Assembly (NCBI GenBank): GCA_963665215.2
Contig: CAXXWW010000008.1
Span: 186,001 to 250,000, forward strand
Source of the DNA: G963665215 sp963665215
Lineage (GTDB): Bacteria; Chloroflexota; Dehalococcoidia; Lucifugimonadales; CAUZJF01
DNA length: 64,000 nucleotides
Reading direction: 5' to 3'
Positions 35,651-44,925 of the stretch are shown here, one piece after another (within the stretch, counting starts at the first letter, position 1; each line of letters opens with the position of its first letter). Both the position numbers and the translations under genes were made by a program. The notes beneath the pieces were generated by a model. The model worked only from the letters and a program-made list of their open reading frames with translations. It ran no database searches and was not told the DNA's origin.

Positions 35651-36757
35651 CTAATGCTGCCGCACCAGCAGAAACTCCGCTATTTCCTCGATGTCCCGGC
35701 GGGCTTCGGGCGCCAGCTCGACGCTGGAAAGCGGCTCCAGCGCTTTTTCCCGGTACTCTGACGCGAGGCTCTGAGCATACTCTCTCGCCCGGACCCTCTC
35801 CATGACCTCCAGCACAGAGGACACTTCATCGTCCCCAACGGTCTGCCCACGGTAGATGCTCAGGAGCAGGTCCCTGTCCCTGCCTTGAGCCCGTGACATG
35901 GCGTAGACGACGGGCAGGGTATTCTTCTTCCGCATGATGTCGGCTCCCACCGGCTTCCCCGTTGCCTCCTCGTCACCCCAGATGCCAAGCACGTCGTCTC
36001 GGATCTGGAACAAAAGCCCCAGCGACCGGCCGCATTCCCGAAATGCGCGCACCGTGGCTGCATCGTGAGAGCCGATCAGCGCCCCAAGGTTCAGCGCGCA
36101 CCGAATGAGCGCCCCGCTCTTCCGTGAGATCATGTCCAGGTAGGCGTGCAGGCCGATGTCCGGACGGCCCTCGAATGACAGGTCCAGGTACTGGCCTTCG
36201 ATCATCTCGAGGTATGCCTCGGTCAACAGACCTACAACGGCGAGCGCCTTGTCCGGCGCTACGCCTTCTTCCGCCATGCGCCACATGAAAGTATCGGCGA
36301 TGACGCGAAGGGTGTTGCCGCCCACCAGGGCCTTTGGCTCTCCCCACACCGCCCACAACGTAGGCCGGTGGTGCCGCATCTCGTCACGGTCTTGAATGTC
36401 GTCGTGGATCAGGGAAAAGTGGTGTATGAGCTCCAGCGAGACGGCGGCGGGGAGTGCGCTCCCGACGGTCCCACCGGTGGCCTCGCACGCGAAGAGGCAG
36501 AGCGTTGGTCGCACCGCCTTTCCCACGGTGGCTGCGGCAGGCCTACCGTTCGCATCGGACCACCCCATGGAGTAGCGGAGCATCTGGTACACATGGAGGT
36601 GGTTGCTGGCCAGGCTCTGCCGCAGGCCGGAAACGATATGCGGCCTGTACCTGCGAAATACTGCCGGTAGCTCTTGGACTGGTTCGGTGTTGGGGGCAGG
36701 ATTGACCAACGGTCTGTCCTCACCCACCGGGTCCGCAAAAGGCCGGTGAGCGGTCAT
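35651..36757 (-). CDS. Polyprenyl (farnesyl/geranylgeranyl) diphosphate synthase family
   Basis: 368 residues. First Asp-rich motif SLIHDDIQDRDEMRHHRPT near residue 110, second motif FQIRDDVLGIWGDEEATGKP near 245, and GKAVRPTLCLFACEA near 75. It makes linear prenyl diphosphates from IPP; farnesyl diphosphate would feed HpnD/C just downstream. Chain length cannot be decided reliably by eye. The ATG at 36757 (MTAHRPFAD) is chosen; the frame extends 20 codons. The N-terminal 40 residues are not part of the fold. Confidence 0.9.
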   Translation of the reverse strand: MTAHRPFADPVGEDRPLVNPAPNTEPVQELPAVFRRYRPHIVSGLRQSLASNHLHVYQMLRYSMGWSDANGRPAAATVGKAVRPTLCLFACEATGGTVGSALPAAVSLELIHHFSLIHDDIQDRDEMRHHRPTLWAVWGEPKALVGGNTLRVIADTFMWRMAEEGVAPDKALAVVGLLTEAYLEMIEGQYLDLSFEGRPDIGLHAYLDMISRKSGALIRCALNLGALIGSHDAATVRAFRECGRSLGLLFQIRDDVLGIWGDEEATGKPVGADIMRKKNTLPVVYAMSRAQGRDRDLLLSIYRGQTVGDDEVSSVLEVMERVRAREYAQSLASEYREKALEPLSSVELAPEARRDIEEIAEFLLVRQH

Positions 36758-37206
36758 CGCAGATCCAACCTGTGGGCGGCTTCGCGGCCGGATAGCCAGG
36801 TCGCGCCCACTCCACACCTCCGCGCACCAGGGGACTACATAGTATTACGAGGGCAAATCCTAGCATCGGGGGCGGCGCGTGTCAATATGAGCGCGGAAGA
36901 TTGCAGGTTCGCGCGAAATCAGCTTGAGCTACCTGGCCCCGCTCCAACCCAGGTTGGGTTTCGTCCACCCCCAGGCCCTCGGGCCGCGTCTCCCTCGCAC
37001 CTGAAGGAATACTCCCGAGCGGATGACCGACATCTGAAGGCGCGCTTCGGCGGGCCCGCCACGGGCCGGCGCGAGTCAGGGCCTGCTACGCCATGAGGCA
37101 ACGGCCGTGAAGCGGGACTCCCGCCAAGGCGGATTGTAAAATTTTTCACTTGCGCCTCCGCGACGCCGTGTGATATATTCCAGCCGTGTAACCGCAGGGT
37201 GGGGCT
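36758..37206. other. Intergenic region upstream of the nuo operon
   Basis: About 450 bases between the divergent prenyl synthase and nuoA. No gene is recognised. It includes the predicted nuoA promoter at 37150-37179. Confidence 0.5.
37150..37179 (+). promoter_or_regulatory. Predicted promoter of the nuo operon
   Basis: TTGCGC (37150-37155) and TATATT (37174-37179), 18 bases apart; the -10 matches 5/6 of the consensus and the -35 is weaker. The transcript start would be near 37186, about 20 bases before the nuoA ATG. Confidence 0.45.
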
Positions 37207-37602
37207 ATGCTCGACGTCTACTTTCGCCAGTACGCGCTCCTAGCTGTCTTCGTCGCCCTCGCCGTCTCGGTGCCGACGGGCATGCTCCTCATGTCCTGGT
37301 CCCTCTCCCTGGTGAAGATCCGCCCCCGAATGCCGAACTCCATCAAACAGTCCATCTACGAGTGCGGGTTTGAGACCCTCTCTGGCACCTGGAACCGGTT
37401 CAACTTCCGGTTCTACACCTTCGCGCTGATCTTCGTCATCTTCGACGTCGAGGTCATCTTCCTGTTCCCGTGGGCGGCCCAATTCGGTGCGCTGTCCAGG
37501 GAGTTCGGTACTTTCGCCTTGGCGGAGATGGCCGTGTTCATAGGCATCCTCCTGGTCGGCTGGCTTTACGCCTGGAGGAAGAAGGCGCTGGAGTGGAGCT
37601 AG
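37207..37602 (+). CDS. nuoA: NADH-quinone oxidoreductase subunit A
   Basis: 131 residues with three membrane segments. Conserved features are YECGFETLSGTWNRFNFRFY, with the quinone-site loop Cys, and LIFVIFDVEVIFLFPWA with the membrane acidic residues. NuoA helps form the junction between the peripheral and membrane arms of complex I. ATG at 37207 follows AGGGTGGGG. First gene of the operon; nuoB begins 2 bases after its stop. Confidence 0.96.
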   Translation: MLDVYFRQYALLAVFVALAVSVPTGMLLMSWSLSLVKIRPRMPNSIKQSIYECGFETLSGTWNRFNFRFYTFALIFVIFDVEVIFLFPWAAQFGALSREFGTFALAEMAVFIGILLVGWLYAWRKKALEWS

Positions 37603-37604
37603 AC

Positions 37605-38234
37605 ATGGACCGTGAAGGCCCTGACGCACCGGTGGGCAAAATCCCGCTGCACGCCACGACCTGGGAGCTGGACCGGGCCGAGGGTGGGTACATCAACGAC
37701 CTGAAGGCGACCCACGTCACGCCCCTCGCGGACCCACTGGTCGATGTGCCCGACGACCTGAAGCGGAACCTGGCAGTGACCTCTATCGACGCGCTGATCA
37801 ACTGGGGAAGGAAGTCGGCCGTGTGGCCGCTGACCTTCGGACTGGCCTGCTGCGCCTTCGAGATGATGGCCAGCGCCATGCCCAGGTTTGACCTGGCCCG
37901 CTTCGGCATGGAGGTGTTTAGGGCCTCGCCCCGACAGGCGGACCTGATGATCGTCGCCGGGACCGTGACGTGGAAGATGGCGCCGGCCATCGAGAGGGTT
38001 TACGAGCAGATGGCCGAGCCCCGGTGGGTTATCTCGATGGGTGTTTGCGCGACCAGCGGGGGACCCTACTACGAGTCCTACAGCGTGGTGCCGGGGGTGA
38101 ACCACATCATCCCGGTAGATGTGTACGTGCCCGGATGTCCTCCACGTCCAGACGCGCTGCTCTACGGAATCATGCAGCTGCACGAGAAGATCAAGCGCTA
38201 CTCCCTCCAGGGCATACGCGCGGGCGGGCGATGA
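37605..38234 (+). CDS. nuoB: NADH-quinone oxidoreductase subunit B
   Basis: 209 residues. The N2 [4Fe-4S] cluster ligands are complete: GLACCAFEMM (two adjacent Cys), MGVCATSGGPYY and VYVPGCPPRPDALL. N2 passes electrons to quinone. The N-terminus is about 40 residues longer than in minimal NuoB. The ATG at 37605 lies 2 bases after the nuoA stop; the stop overlaps nuoC as ATGA. Confidence 0.97.
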   Translation: MDREGPDAPVGKIPLHATTWELDRAEGGYINDLKATHVTPLADPLVDVPDDLKRNLAVTSIDALINWGRKSAVWPLTFGLACCAFEMMASAMPRFDLARFGMEVFRASPRQADLMIVAGTVTWKMAPAIERVYEQMAEPRWVISMGVCATSGGPYYESYSVVPGVNHIIPVDVYVPGCPPRPDALLYGIMQLHEKIKRYSLQGIRAGGR

Positions 38235-38674
38235 CCAGAGCTGTGTCGGGGCCCGAGCTTGCTGGCCTTATCAACGAGGCCCATGCTGGCATGGCCATCG
38301 AGTGGAATGATACCGACGTCTGGGTCGAGCCCCACAACCTACCTCTCGTCGCTCGCTTCCTGAAGGAGACCCCGGACCTGGATTTCGCGTTCCTCTCCTC
38401 CGTCAGCGCAGTCGACTACGTAGAGTACTTCGAGATCGTCTATCACCTGGTATCCATGAGAAGAAACGCCAGCGCCATCATGAAGACGCGCTACCATGGC
38501 CGGGCCGAGCCCGTCGTGCCCTCGGTTGTCGACGTTTGGCGGGGCGCCGACCTCCAGGAGCGGGAGATCTGGGACCTGATGGGGGTCCGGTTCGAGGGAC
38601 ACCCAAACATGAAGCGCATCCTCTTGTGGGAGGAGTTCCCGGGTCACCCACTCAGAAAAGACTATCTGAGGTAG
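38231..38674 (+). CDS. nuoC: NADH-quinone oxidoreductase subunit C
   Basis: 147 residues. Family features are LDFAFLSSVSAVDYVEYFEIVYHL (in part), DLQEREIWDLMGVRFEGHPN with the conserved ER-E-DL-GI pattern, and LWEEFPGHPLRKDY. NuoC supports the peripheral arm next to NuoD. The ATG overlaps the nuoB stop. nuoC and nuoD are separate, not fused as in E. coli. Confidence 0.96.
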   Translation: MTRAVSGPELAGLINEAHAGMAIEWNDTDVWVEPHNLPLVARFLKETPDLDFAFLSSVSAVDYVEYFEIVYHLVSMRRNASAIMKTRYHGRAEPVVPSVVDVWRGADLQEREIWDLMGVRFEGHPNMKRILLWEEFPGHPLRKDYLR

Positions 38675-38696
38675 CCGCCCGCTCAGGCCTCTCGAT

Positions 38697-39800
38697 ATGC
38701 CGATTCAAACTGAACCAATAACGATCAATCTGGGCCCCCAGCACCCAAGCACGCACGGCGTGTTCAGGCTAAGGGTGACCTTTGACGGCGAGGTAGTGGT
38801 CGACGTCGAGCCGGTATTCGGCTACCTGCACCGTGGCACGGAGAAGCTGACCGAGGAGCGGACCTACACCCAGATCGTTACGCTGACCGACAGGCTGGAC
38901 TACGAGTCCAGCATGACCAACAACCTGGCCTACGTCAGGGCCGTGGAGAAGCTCGCGGGGATTCCGGTGCCGGAGCGCGGCATGTACCTGCGTGTCATCT
39001 CGGCGGAGCTTCAGCGGATCGCCGCCCATCTCATATTCACGGGCTTCTTCCTGCAGGAGCTGGGGACCTTTACCACGCTGCTGATGTACTGCTTCCGGGA
39101 GCGCGAGCGCGTCCTGGACATGTTCGAGATGCTGTGCGGCGCTCGAATCACCCTGAGCTACATGCGTCCCGGTGGCGTCACACAGGACGCGCCCGAAGAG
39201 TTCTGGCCGGCCCTCGACGAGTTTCTCCGAGACATGCCAGGGTACATCGACGAGCTGGAGGGGCTGATCACAAGCAATGAGATCGTTCTGGCCAGGACCC
39301 GCGACGTCGGAGTCCTGTCCGCCGAGCTGGCCATCAACGCGTCAATAACCGGCCCAAACCTCAGGGGCAGCAGCGTCCGGTGGGACCTGCGAAAGGCAGA
39401 CCCGCACGAGGTCTACGACAAGATCGATTTCGATGTCCCCATCGGCGGCACCGGCGACAATTATGACCGCTATCTGGTGCGGATCCTGGAGATGCGGGAG
39501 TGTGTGAAGATCATAAGGCAGTGCGTGGAGCAGATACCCGAGGGCCCGGTGAAGACAGGGGGTCCCTTTTTTGTGAGGCCACCGGTGGGGGACGCATACG
39601 CCGCAGTGGAGTCACCCAGGGGAGAGCTCGGCTTCTATCTCGTGAGTGACGGGGGCATCTCACCCTACCGGTGCAAGATACGCTCACCGTCCTTCATTAA
39701 TTTGACTGTGCTCAAGGAGTTAGCGGTCGGCGGGAAGATGGGCGATTTGATTGTGACCTTCGGCAGCCTCGGGGTGAATATGGGAGAGGTGGACCGGTAG
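38697..39800 (+). CDS. nuoD: NADH-quinone oxidoreductase subunit D
   Basis: 367 residues. The quinone-site segments NLGPQHPSTHGVFRL near residue 11 and GYLHRGTEKLTEERTY near 42 are present, as are AHLIFTGFFLQELG and the C-terminal FGSLGVNMGEVDR, which ends in the Asp-x-Arg pattern inherited from NiFe hydrogenases. NuoD forms the quinone cavity with NuoB. It lies 22 bases after nuoC. Confidence 0.97.
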   Translation: MPIQTEPITINLGPQHPSTHGVFRLRVTFDGEVVVDVEPVFGYLHRGTEKLTEERTYTQIVTLTDRLDYESSMTNNLAYVRAVEKLAGIPVPERGMYLRVISAELQRIAAHLIFTGFFLQELGTFTTLLMYCFRERERVLDMFEMLCGARITLSYMRPGGVTQDAPEEFWPALDEFLRDMPGYIDELEGLITSNEIVLARTRDVGVLSAELAINASITGPNLRGSSVRWDLRKADPHEVYDKIDFDVPIGGTGDNYDRYLVRILEMRECVKIIRQCVEQIPEGPVKTGGPFFVRPPVGDAYAAVESPRGELGFYLVSDGGISPYRCKIRSPSFINLTVLKELAVGGKMGDLIVTFGSLGVNMGEVDR

Positions 39801-41068
39801 TGTGTGCCGAACTAACGGGCGGTATTCTACACTTCTGCTGGATATCCGATATTTACGTCAGGCTCCTCGAGTTTATCCTTGTCAGGCTGCTTGACTTCAT
39901 CCTTCCCGACATCTGGCAGGAGATGGTACTTGACCAGGTGGGGTGGCTGGCGTTTGGCCTCGCCGCGTTCACGCTCGCCTTCATGGTGATCAATGCAGTC
40001 GTCGGAGTCACCGCTCTCTACACCTGGTTCGAGAGGCGCGTCATCGGCCGGTTTCAATCGAGGCTGGGCCCTAACAGGTGGGGGCCCTTCGGTCTTTTTC
40101 AGCCCATCGCTGACGCCGTCAAGGTCATGACCAAGGAGGACGTGACGCCCGACACGGCAGACTGGCCGGTTTTCACGCTGGCCCCGATAGTGTTCTTCGT
40201 GCCGGGGCTGCTCGTATTTGCCGTGATACCCTTCGGCGAAAACAGCTTCTTGGGCAGGCTGAACATCGGCATCCTGTTTATCGTCGGCATCACCGGTATC
40301 AACACATTCGGAATCCTGATGGCAGGGTGGGGCTCCCGCAATAAGTACGCGATGTTCGGCGCCATGCGAGGGGTCGCCATGCTTATCAGCTACGAGGTGC
40401 CCATGGCGCTTGCACTGATAGGCGTCGTGATCATGTCGGGGTCCCTCTCGCTGTTTGAGATAGTGGAGGCGCAGACTCTCCCATTCGTCATACTCCAGCC
40501 GCTGGGATTCATCATCTTCATGACCGCGGCATCGGCGGAGATGAGCCGGGCCCCATTCGATATGATAGAGTCCGAGTCGGAGCTGGGCGGAGGGTACCAC
40601 ACCGAGTACAGCGGTATGAAGTTCGGCGTATTCCAGCTTGCCGAGTTCATGGCGCCCCTGGTGACTTCCGCGGTGGCCACGGTGCTGTTCCTCGGAGGCA
40701 CCAGCGGACCCGGCCCTGTGCCGGGGCAGATATGGTTCCTCCTAAAGGCGTTCCTTGTGGTGTTCTTCCTGCTGTGGATTCGGGTGACGTGGCCCAGGGT
40801 GCGTGTCGACCAGATCATGGGCTTCGCCTGGAAGGGACTGTTCCCTTTGGCGCTGCTCAACATGTTCCTGATCGCCATCGAGGTACAGGTCTTTCAGGAC
40901 CCTGAGGGAGTTATCTCGACGAACGCGCTGTGGACCGTGGCGGCAATCAACTGGGCGGTGACCATAGCCGCTGTGGTGGCAATGGCCAACATTCTGGGGC
41001 AGCCACGCCTGAAGAGGGTGGCCCCCGTCCCGTCGCCGCTGGCCAACATGGAGGCGGAGGCAGACTAG
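39800..41068 (+). CDS. nuoH: NADH-quinone oxidoreductase subunit H
   Basis: 422 residues with eight or more membrane helices. Signature regions are ERRVIGRFQSRLGPNRWGP, LFQPIADAVKVMTKEDVTP and SAEMSRAPFDMIESESELGG with the conserved acidic loop (E-x-E-L-x-G-G). NuoH completes the quinone chamber. The GTG start at 39800 shares its first base with the nuoD stop; the N-terminal about 35 residues are an extension before the first conserved helix, so a downstream start is possible. Confidence 0.95.
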   Translation: MCAELTGGILHFCWISDIYVRLLEFILVRLLDFILPDIWQEMVLDQVGWLAFGLAAFTLAFMVINAVVGVTALYTWFERRVIGRFQSRLGPNRWGPFGLFQPIADAVKVMTKEDVTPDTADWPVFTLAPIVFFVPGLLVFAVIPFGENSFLGRLNIGILFIVGITGINTFGILMAGWGSRNKYAMFGAMRGVAMLISYEVPMALALIGVVIMSGSLSLFEIVEAQTLPFVILQPLGFIIFMTAASAEMSRAPFDMIESESELGGGYHTEYSGMKFGVFQLAEFMAPLVTSAVATVLFLGGTSGPGPVPGQIWFLLKAFLVVFFLLWIRVTWPRVRVDQIMGFAWKGLFPLALLNMFLIAIEVQVFQDPEGVISTNALWTVAAINWAVTIAAVVAMANILGQPRLKRVAPVPSPLANMEAEAD

Positions 41069-41069
41069 C

Positions 41070-41741
41070 ATGTACGGACTTGGGCTCGCCAGGGGACTTG
41101 CGGTCTCACTGAAAAATCTGGTCCTCCCCAGCCGCATGTTCACGTTACATCAGTACCCCGACAGGAGGGTCGGACCCGTGGGTCTGGCAAAGCGGTCAGG
41201 GACCAGCGTCCTCGGCTACGTGGTGAAGAACCCCAAGCGAACGGCCATGTCACTGGTCGGTCTCGTGACCGTCGAGGACAGGCTTCCCCAGCACCCGAGG
41301 TTCAGGGGAGAGGAGTTCACCTGGTACGAAGAGCGGTGCACTGGGTGCGCTAGCTGCGCCAAGTACTGTCCCCTCGGGATAATCCGCATCGTGACCGATC
41401 CCAGCGGCGAGGCCGTCCAGGAGGGCGAAAAGTATGGGATCGAAGTCTTCGACATAGATATCGGCCGCTGCATGTTCTGCGGCCTGTGTGTGGAGGCGTG
41501 CCCGTACGACGCGCTGCACATGGGGAGCGGGTTCGAGGAGGGTAGCTACAGGCGCTCCGAGCTGGTGATCGACGTGGACAGGCTGCGGCAGGCGCCAAAG
41601 CGCCCCAGCACCTGGTTCAGGCCTCAGCTCGAGGGCAAGGGCTACGACCCCCTCGGCGGCGAGGAGCTTGGGTGGCGGGACGTGGGCCGCCACGAACGGC
41701 CCTCCGATCAAGACCTAGAGGACAGGTGGGCCGAGCGATGA
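41070..41741 (+). CDS. nuoI: NADH-quinone oxidoreductase subunit I
   Basis: 223 residues. Two [4Fe-4S] clusters (N6a, N6b) are bound by RCTGCASCAKYCPLG and RCMFCGLCVEACPYD. A short N-terminal amphipathic region precedes them, and the C-terminal 60 residues are polar. NuoI links the peripheral arm to N2. Starts 1 base after the nuoH stop; its stop overlaps the nuoJ ATG. Confidence 0.96.
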   Translation: MYGLGLARGLAVSLKNLVLPSRMFTLHQYPDRRVGPVGLAKRSGTSVLGYVVKNPKRTAMSLVGLVTVEDRLPQHPRFRGEEFTWYEERCTGCASCAKYCPLGIIRIVTDPSGEAVQEGEKYGIEVFDIDIGRCMFCGLCVEACPYDALHMGSGFEEGSYRRSELVIDVDRLRQAPKRPSTWFRPQLEGKGYDPLGGEELGWRDVGRHERPSDQDLEDRWAER

Positions 41742-42334
41742 GCCTGGGGACGGGAACAGAGTCAGCCCTAGTCACCGACATCGCCTTCTGGGTCATAGCC
41801 GCGTCCACCATAGTGGCCGCCATCGCCGTCGTCCAGCAGAGGGATATATTCAGGGCCGCGCTGTTTCTGGTCGTCTCATTCGTCGGCGTGGCCGGACTGT
41901 TCGTGCTCCTGCGGGCCGAGTTCCTCGCGGTCGTGCAGGTGCTAATATACGTCGGCGCCATCTCCGTCCTGATCATATTCGCCATCCTGCTGACCAGGGA
42001 CGTGGAGCAGGGGAGCCCGTCAAACCGGCTGCGCATACCGGCGGGGGTCCTGGCGGTTCTCTTCCTGGCGGTCACGTCCTTCGTGGCGCTCAGCACCGAT
42101 TGGAACCTCTTAGATGACGCCATTTTACGGGCCGACGCCTCCGAGACAACCGGTCCGTCTGGCGGTGTAGAGCTCTCCGCCGAGACGGTGGAGCAGGTGG
42201 GAGAGGTGTACTCCAACACGATCCCAAGGATCGCCGGACTGCTCCTAGGCGACTATGTGCTGGCTTTCGAAGTGGCGTCCGTACTGCTGCTGGCGGCCGT
42301 TATCGGGGCCCTCGCCCTAGTCCGAGAGGAGTGA
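41738..42334 (+). CDS. nuoJ: NADH-quinone oxidoreductase subunit J
   Basis: 198 residues with five hydrophobic helices. The conserved core is RAALFLVVSFVGVAGLFVLL and LAVVQVLIYVGAISVLIIFA, containing the pi-bulge helix of NuoJ. The ATG overlaps the nuoI stop (ATGA). A loop of about 40 residues between the fourth and fifth helices carries acidic residues. A gap of 66 bases precedes nuoK. Confidence 0.95.
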   Translation: MSLGTGTESALVTDIAFWVIAASTIVAAIAVVQQRDIFRAALFLVVSFVGVAGLFVLLRAEFLAVVQVLIYVGAISVLIIFAILLTRDVEQGSPSNRLRIPAGVLAVLFLAVTSFVALSTDWNLLDDAILRADASETTGPSGGVELSAETVEQVGEVYSNTIPRIAGLLLGDYVLAFEVASVLLLAAVIGALALVREE

Positions 42335-42400
42335 GGGCATGAGGCGTGGAAGTCGGAGCACGAGCCGCACAAACACTCAAAGCGCCTCTACGGAGATTGT

Positions 42401-42754
42401 ATGAGCCTTGAGAGCTTCTTGATCGTTGGGGCCGCTATCTTCTCCATAGGGCTGTATGGAGTGCTGTCAAACCGCAACGCCATCACCGTCCTGATGTGCC
42501 TTGAGCTCATGTTCAACGCTGTGAACATCACTGCGGTGGCGCTGTCGCGCTACGTCGTGCCGGCGGGCCTGGTGCAAGACCCCACGGCCACCGATGAGGC
42601 GGTGGTGCGGCTACTCCTTACCGGCCAGGTCTTCGCCGTATTTATCATCACCGTGGCCGCAGCCGAGGTGGCCCTCGGCGTCGCCATCGTCATCGCCATC
42701 TATCGCAACCGTGAGACGGTATTCGTGACCGACGTGAACCAGATGAGGCACTAA
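42401..42754 (+). CDS. nuoK: NADH-quinone oxidoreductase subunit K
   Basis: 117 residues with three membrane helices: SFLIVGAAIFSIGLYGVLSN, LMCLELMFNAVNITAVAL with the conserved membrane Glu, and FIITVAAAEVALGVAIVIAI with the second Glu. Both Glu are needed for proton transfer. A loop insertion between helices 2 and 3 (about 17 residues, VVPAGLVQDPTATDEAVV) is longer than in E. coli. Confidence 0.95.
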   Translation: MSLESFLIVGAAIFSIGLYGVLSNRNAITVLMCLELMFNAVNITAVALSRYVVPAGLVQDPTATDEAVVRLLLTGQVFAVFIITVAAAEVALGVAIVIAIYRNRETVFVTDVNQMRH

Positions 42755-42763
42755 GGGCTCCGC

Positions 42764-42958
42764 ATGTGGGTTGACTACCGTAAGGCCCCGAACCTGATGA
42801 TCGCCGAGATGTGGAAAGACGTTCTGGAGGGGGAGGGCCTGCCGACAAAGATCATCCCCGAAGGCGACATCCTCGACTGGGGAGAGCGGGTGCCGTTCCG
42901 CGTGCTGGTGCCCAGGGGCCGCGAGCACGTGGCTGACGAGATATTGAGAAAGCTGTAG
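42764..42958 (+). CDS. Small DUF2007-like protein inside the nuo operon
   Basis: 64 residues. The pattern VDYRKAPNLMIAEMWKDVLE, then GLPTKIIPEGD and FRVLVPRGREHVADEIL, is that of DUF2007 'putative signal transducing' proteins, a ferredoxin-like fold of about 65-70 residues. It starts 9 bases after nuoK and ends 8 bases before nuoL, so it is cotranscribed. No complex I subunit of this kind is standard. It could be a regulator or accessory factor; this is inference from position. Confidence 0.7.
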   Translation: MWVDYRKAPNLMIAEMWKDVLEGEGLPTKIIPEGDILDWGERVPFRVLVPRGREHVADEILRKL

Positions 42959-42966
42959 GCACTGAA

Positions 42967-44925
42967 TTGATCCGGGAAATAGCGGTATGGCTCATATTCT
43001 TATTGCCCCTGGGCTCTTTCCTGGCCATCGCCCTGGTAATAAGGCCCTTTTTCAACCGGCACTCTAGGCTGGCCGGAAGCCTTACGGTCCTGGCCTTGGG
43101 TCTCGGCCTAGTCCTTTCCCTCTGGACCCTTCAGAGCGTCGCACGAGAGCCCACCCTAGGCGACGACTGGGAGCCCATCTCCTGGCTCCAGGTCGGGGAC
43201 CTCGATGTCACCGTCGGCATCCTGCTCGACCCTCTCACAGCGATCATGCTGGTCGTGATCACCGGCGTGAGCCTCCTTGTCCAGGTGTACTCGACGTCCT
43301 ACATGAAGGGCGACCCCGGCTACGCTCGCTTCTTTGCATACATGTCGCTCTTTACCGCCTCAATGATCGGCCTGGTTATCGCGAGCAACATTATCCAGCT
43401 CTACCTGTTCTGGGAGCTCGTCGGCCTCTGCTCCTATCTGCTGATCGGCTTCTGGTACCAGCGTCCCGCGGCGGCCGCTGCGGCGAAGAAGGCGTTTATC
43501 GTTACCCGGGTCGGCGACTTCGGGTTCCTGCTGGCTATCCTGTACCTGGTGTTCAACGCGGACTCAATCGCTGGGAACGCCCTGGAGATCTCGGTCATCA
43601 ACACGGCGCTACCAGAGGCGGCCAAGGCGGGACTTATCGGCGTCAACGTAATCACCTGGATCGCCATCGGAATCTTCGCGGGGGCCGTCGGCAAGTCGGG
43701 CCAGTTCCCGCTCCACACCTGGCTGCCGGACGCCATGGAAGGCCCGACGCCGGTGAGCGCTCTGATCCACGCAGCTACCATGGTGGCCGCCGGGGTGTTC
43801 CTGGTGGCCCGCTTCTTCCCCCTCTTCGAGGTGTCGGCGGCGGCCATGAACACCGTCGCGATCATAGGTGGTGTAACCGCCCTGTTCGCAGCCTCGATGG
43901 CCCTGGTTATGAACGACATCAAGCGCGTGCTGGCATACTCGACCATCAGCCAGCTCGGGTACATGATGCTCGCCCTGGGGACTGGGGCATACGGCCCGGC
44001 GATCTTCCATCTGTTCACACACGCCTTTTTCAAGGCGCTGCTCTTTTTGGGCGCGGGCAGCGTCAACCATGCGACGGGCACATACGACATGCGGTACATG
44101 GGCGGCCTGCGAAAGGTCATGCCCTGGACCTACGTCACGTTTCTTGTCGGCGGCCTCAGCCTGGCGGGTATCTTTCCGCTCGCGGGTTTCTGGAGCAAGG
44201 ATGAGATCCTGGTCCACGCATGGGCGCAGGACGGTGGCGTGAGCCGTCTGGTGTTCTGGCTGGCGGCCGCCGCGGTGCTCGTGACGGCGTTTTATGTTAC
44301 GCGCATGGTAGTCATGACGTTCGGGAGAGAGTTCAGGGGAGGCGTAGAGGCCGAGCCGGGAGCCGCCCCACATGATGGGGGCGTTCACCTCGGCGAGTCG
44401 CCGAGGGTCATGGTGGGGCCCCTACTGGTGCTTGGCGCCGCGTCTGTTCTGGCCGGTTTCTTCGTCAATCCCATCGTCGACCTTGGGGTGATACCGCCAC
44501 ACTGGATGTCCCATTTCCTGGAGGTCGAATCCGAGGGATTCAATCTCCTGCTGGCCACGGTGTCGGTGGCGGCTGCGCTGGCGGTCGTGGCAGTCGCGTC
44601 CTGGGTGTATCTCTCAGACCCAGGATGGGCCCGTCAGGCCGGCCGGCGTCTGGGGCCAGCTCACACCCTGCTCTCCCGCAAGTACTACTTCGACGAGGCG
44701 TACGAAGGGATTGTGGTCACTCGGTTTCTCTACGGATGGCTGGCCAGGTCGCTGGACTGGGGCGACAAGGCCATCGTCGATGGCGTGGTACGGGACATAG
44801 ACCGCCTTGGTCGGAACGTCGGGCGGGGCATCGCCCAGGCGCAGACCGGACAGCTACAGGGGTATGGCGTCGCCATCTCCGTGGGGGTGCTGGGTATCCT
44901 GGGTATCTACATGATTTTCCGGTAG
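42967..44925 (+). CDS. nuoL: NADH-quinone oxidoreductase subunit L
   Basis: 652 residues of the antiporter-like family. The proton channel core has YLFWELVGLCSYLLIGFWYQ (with the key Glu), GKSGQFPLHTWLPDAMEGPT with the conserved Lys, SALIHAATMVAAGVFLVARF and IKRVLAYSTISQLGYMMLAL. The long C-terminal lateral helix and a final TM helix are present. The TTG start at 42967 lies 8 bases after the small gene. 333 bases later an IS630 copy separates it from nuoM. Confidence 0.97.
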   Translation: MIREIAVWLIFLLPLGSFLAIALVIRPFFNRHSRLAGSLTVLALGLGLVLSLWTLQSVAREPTLGDDWEPISWLQVGDLDVTVGILLDPLTAIMLVVITGVSLLVQVYSTSYMKGDPGYARFFAYMSLFTASMIGLVIASNIIQLYLFWELVGLCSYLLIGFWYQRPAAAAAAKKAFIVTRVGDFGFLLAILYLVFNADSIAGNALEISVINTALPEAAKAGLIGVNVITWIAIGIFAGAVGKSGQFPLHTWLPDAMEGPTPVSALIHAATMVAAGVFLVARFFPLFEVSAAAMNTVAIIGGVTALFAASMALVMNDIKRVLAYSTISQLGYMMLALGTGAYGPAIFHLFTHAFFKALLFLGAGSVNHATGTYDMRYMGGLRKVMPWTYVTFLVGGLSLAGIFPLAGFWSKDEILVHAWAQDGGVSRLVFWLAAAAVLVTAFYVTRMVVMTFGREFRGGVEAEPGAAPHDGGVHLGESPRVMVGPLLVLGAASVLAGFFVNPIVDLGVIPPHWMSHFLEVESEGFNLLLATVSVAAALAVVAVASWVYLSDPGWARQAGRRLGPAHTLLSRKYYFDEAYEGIVVTRFLYGWLARSLDWGDKAIVDGVVRDIDRLGRNVGRGIAQAQTGQLQGYGVAISVGVLGILGIYMIFR

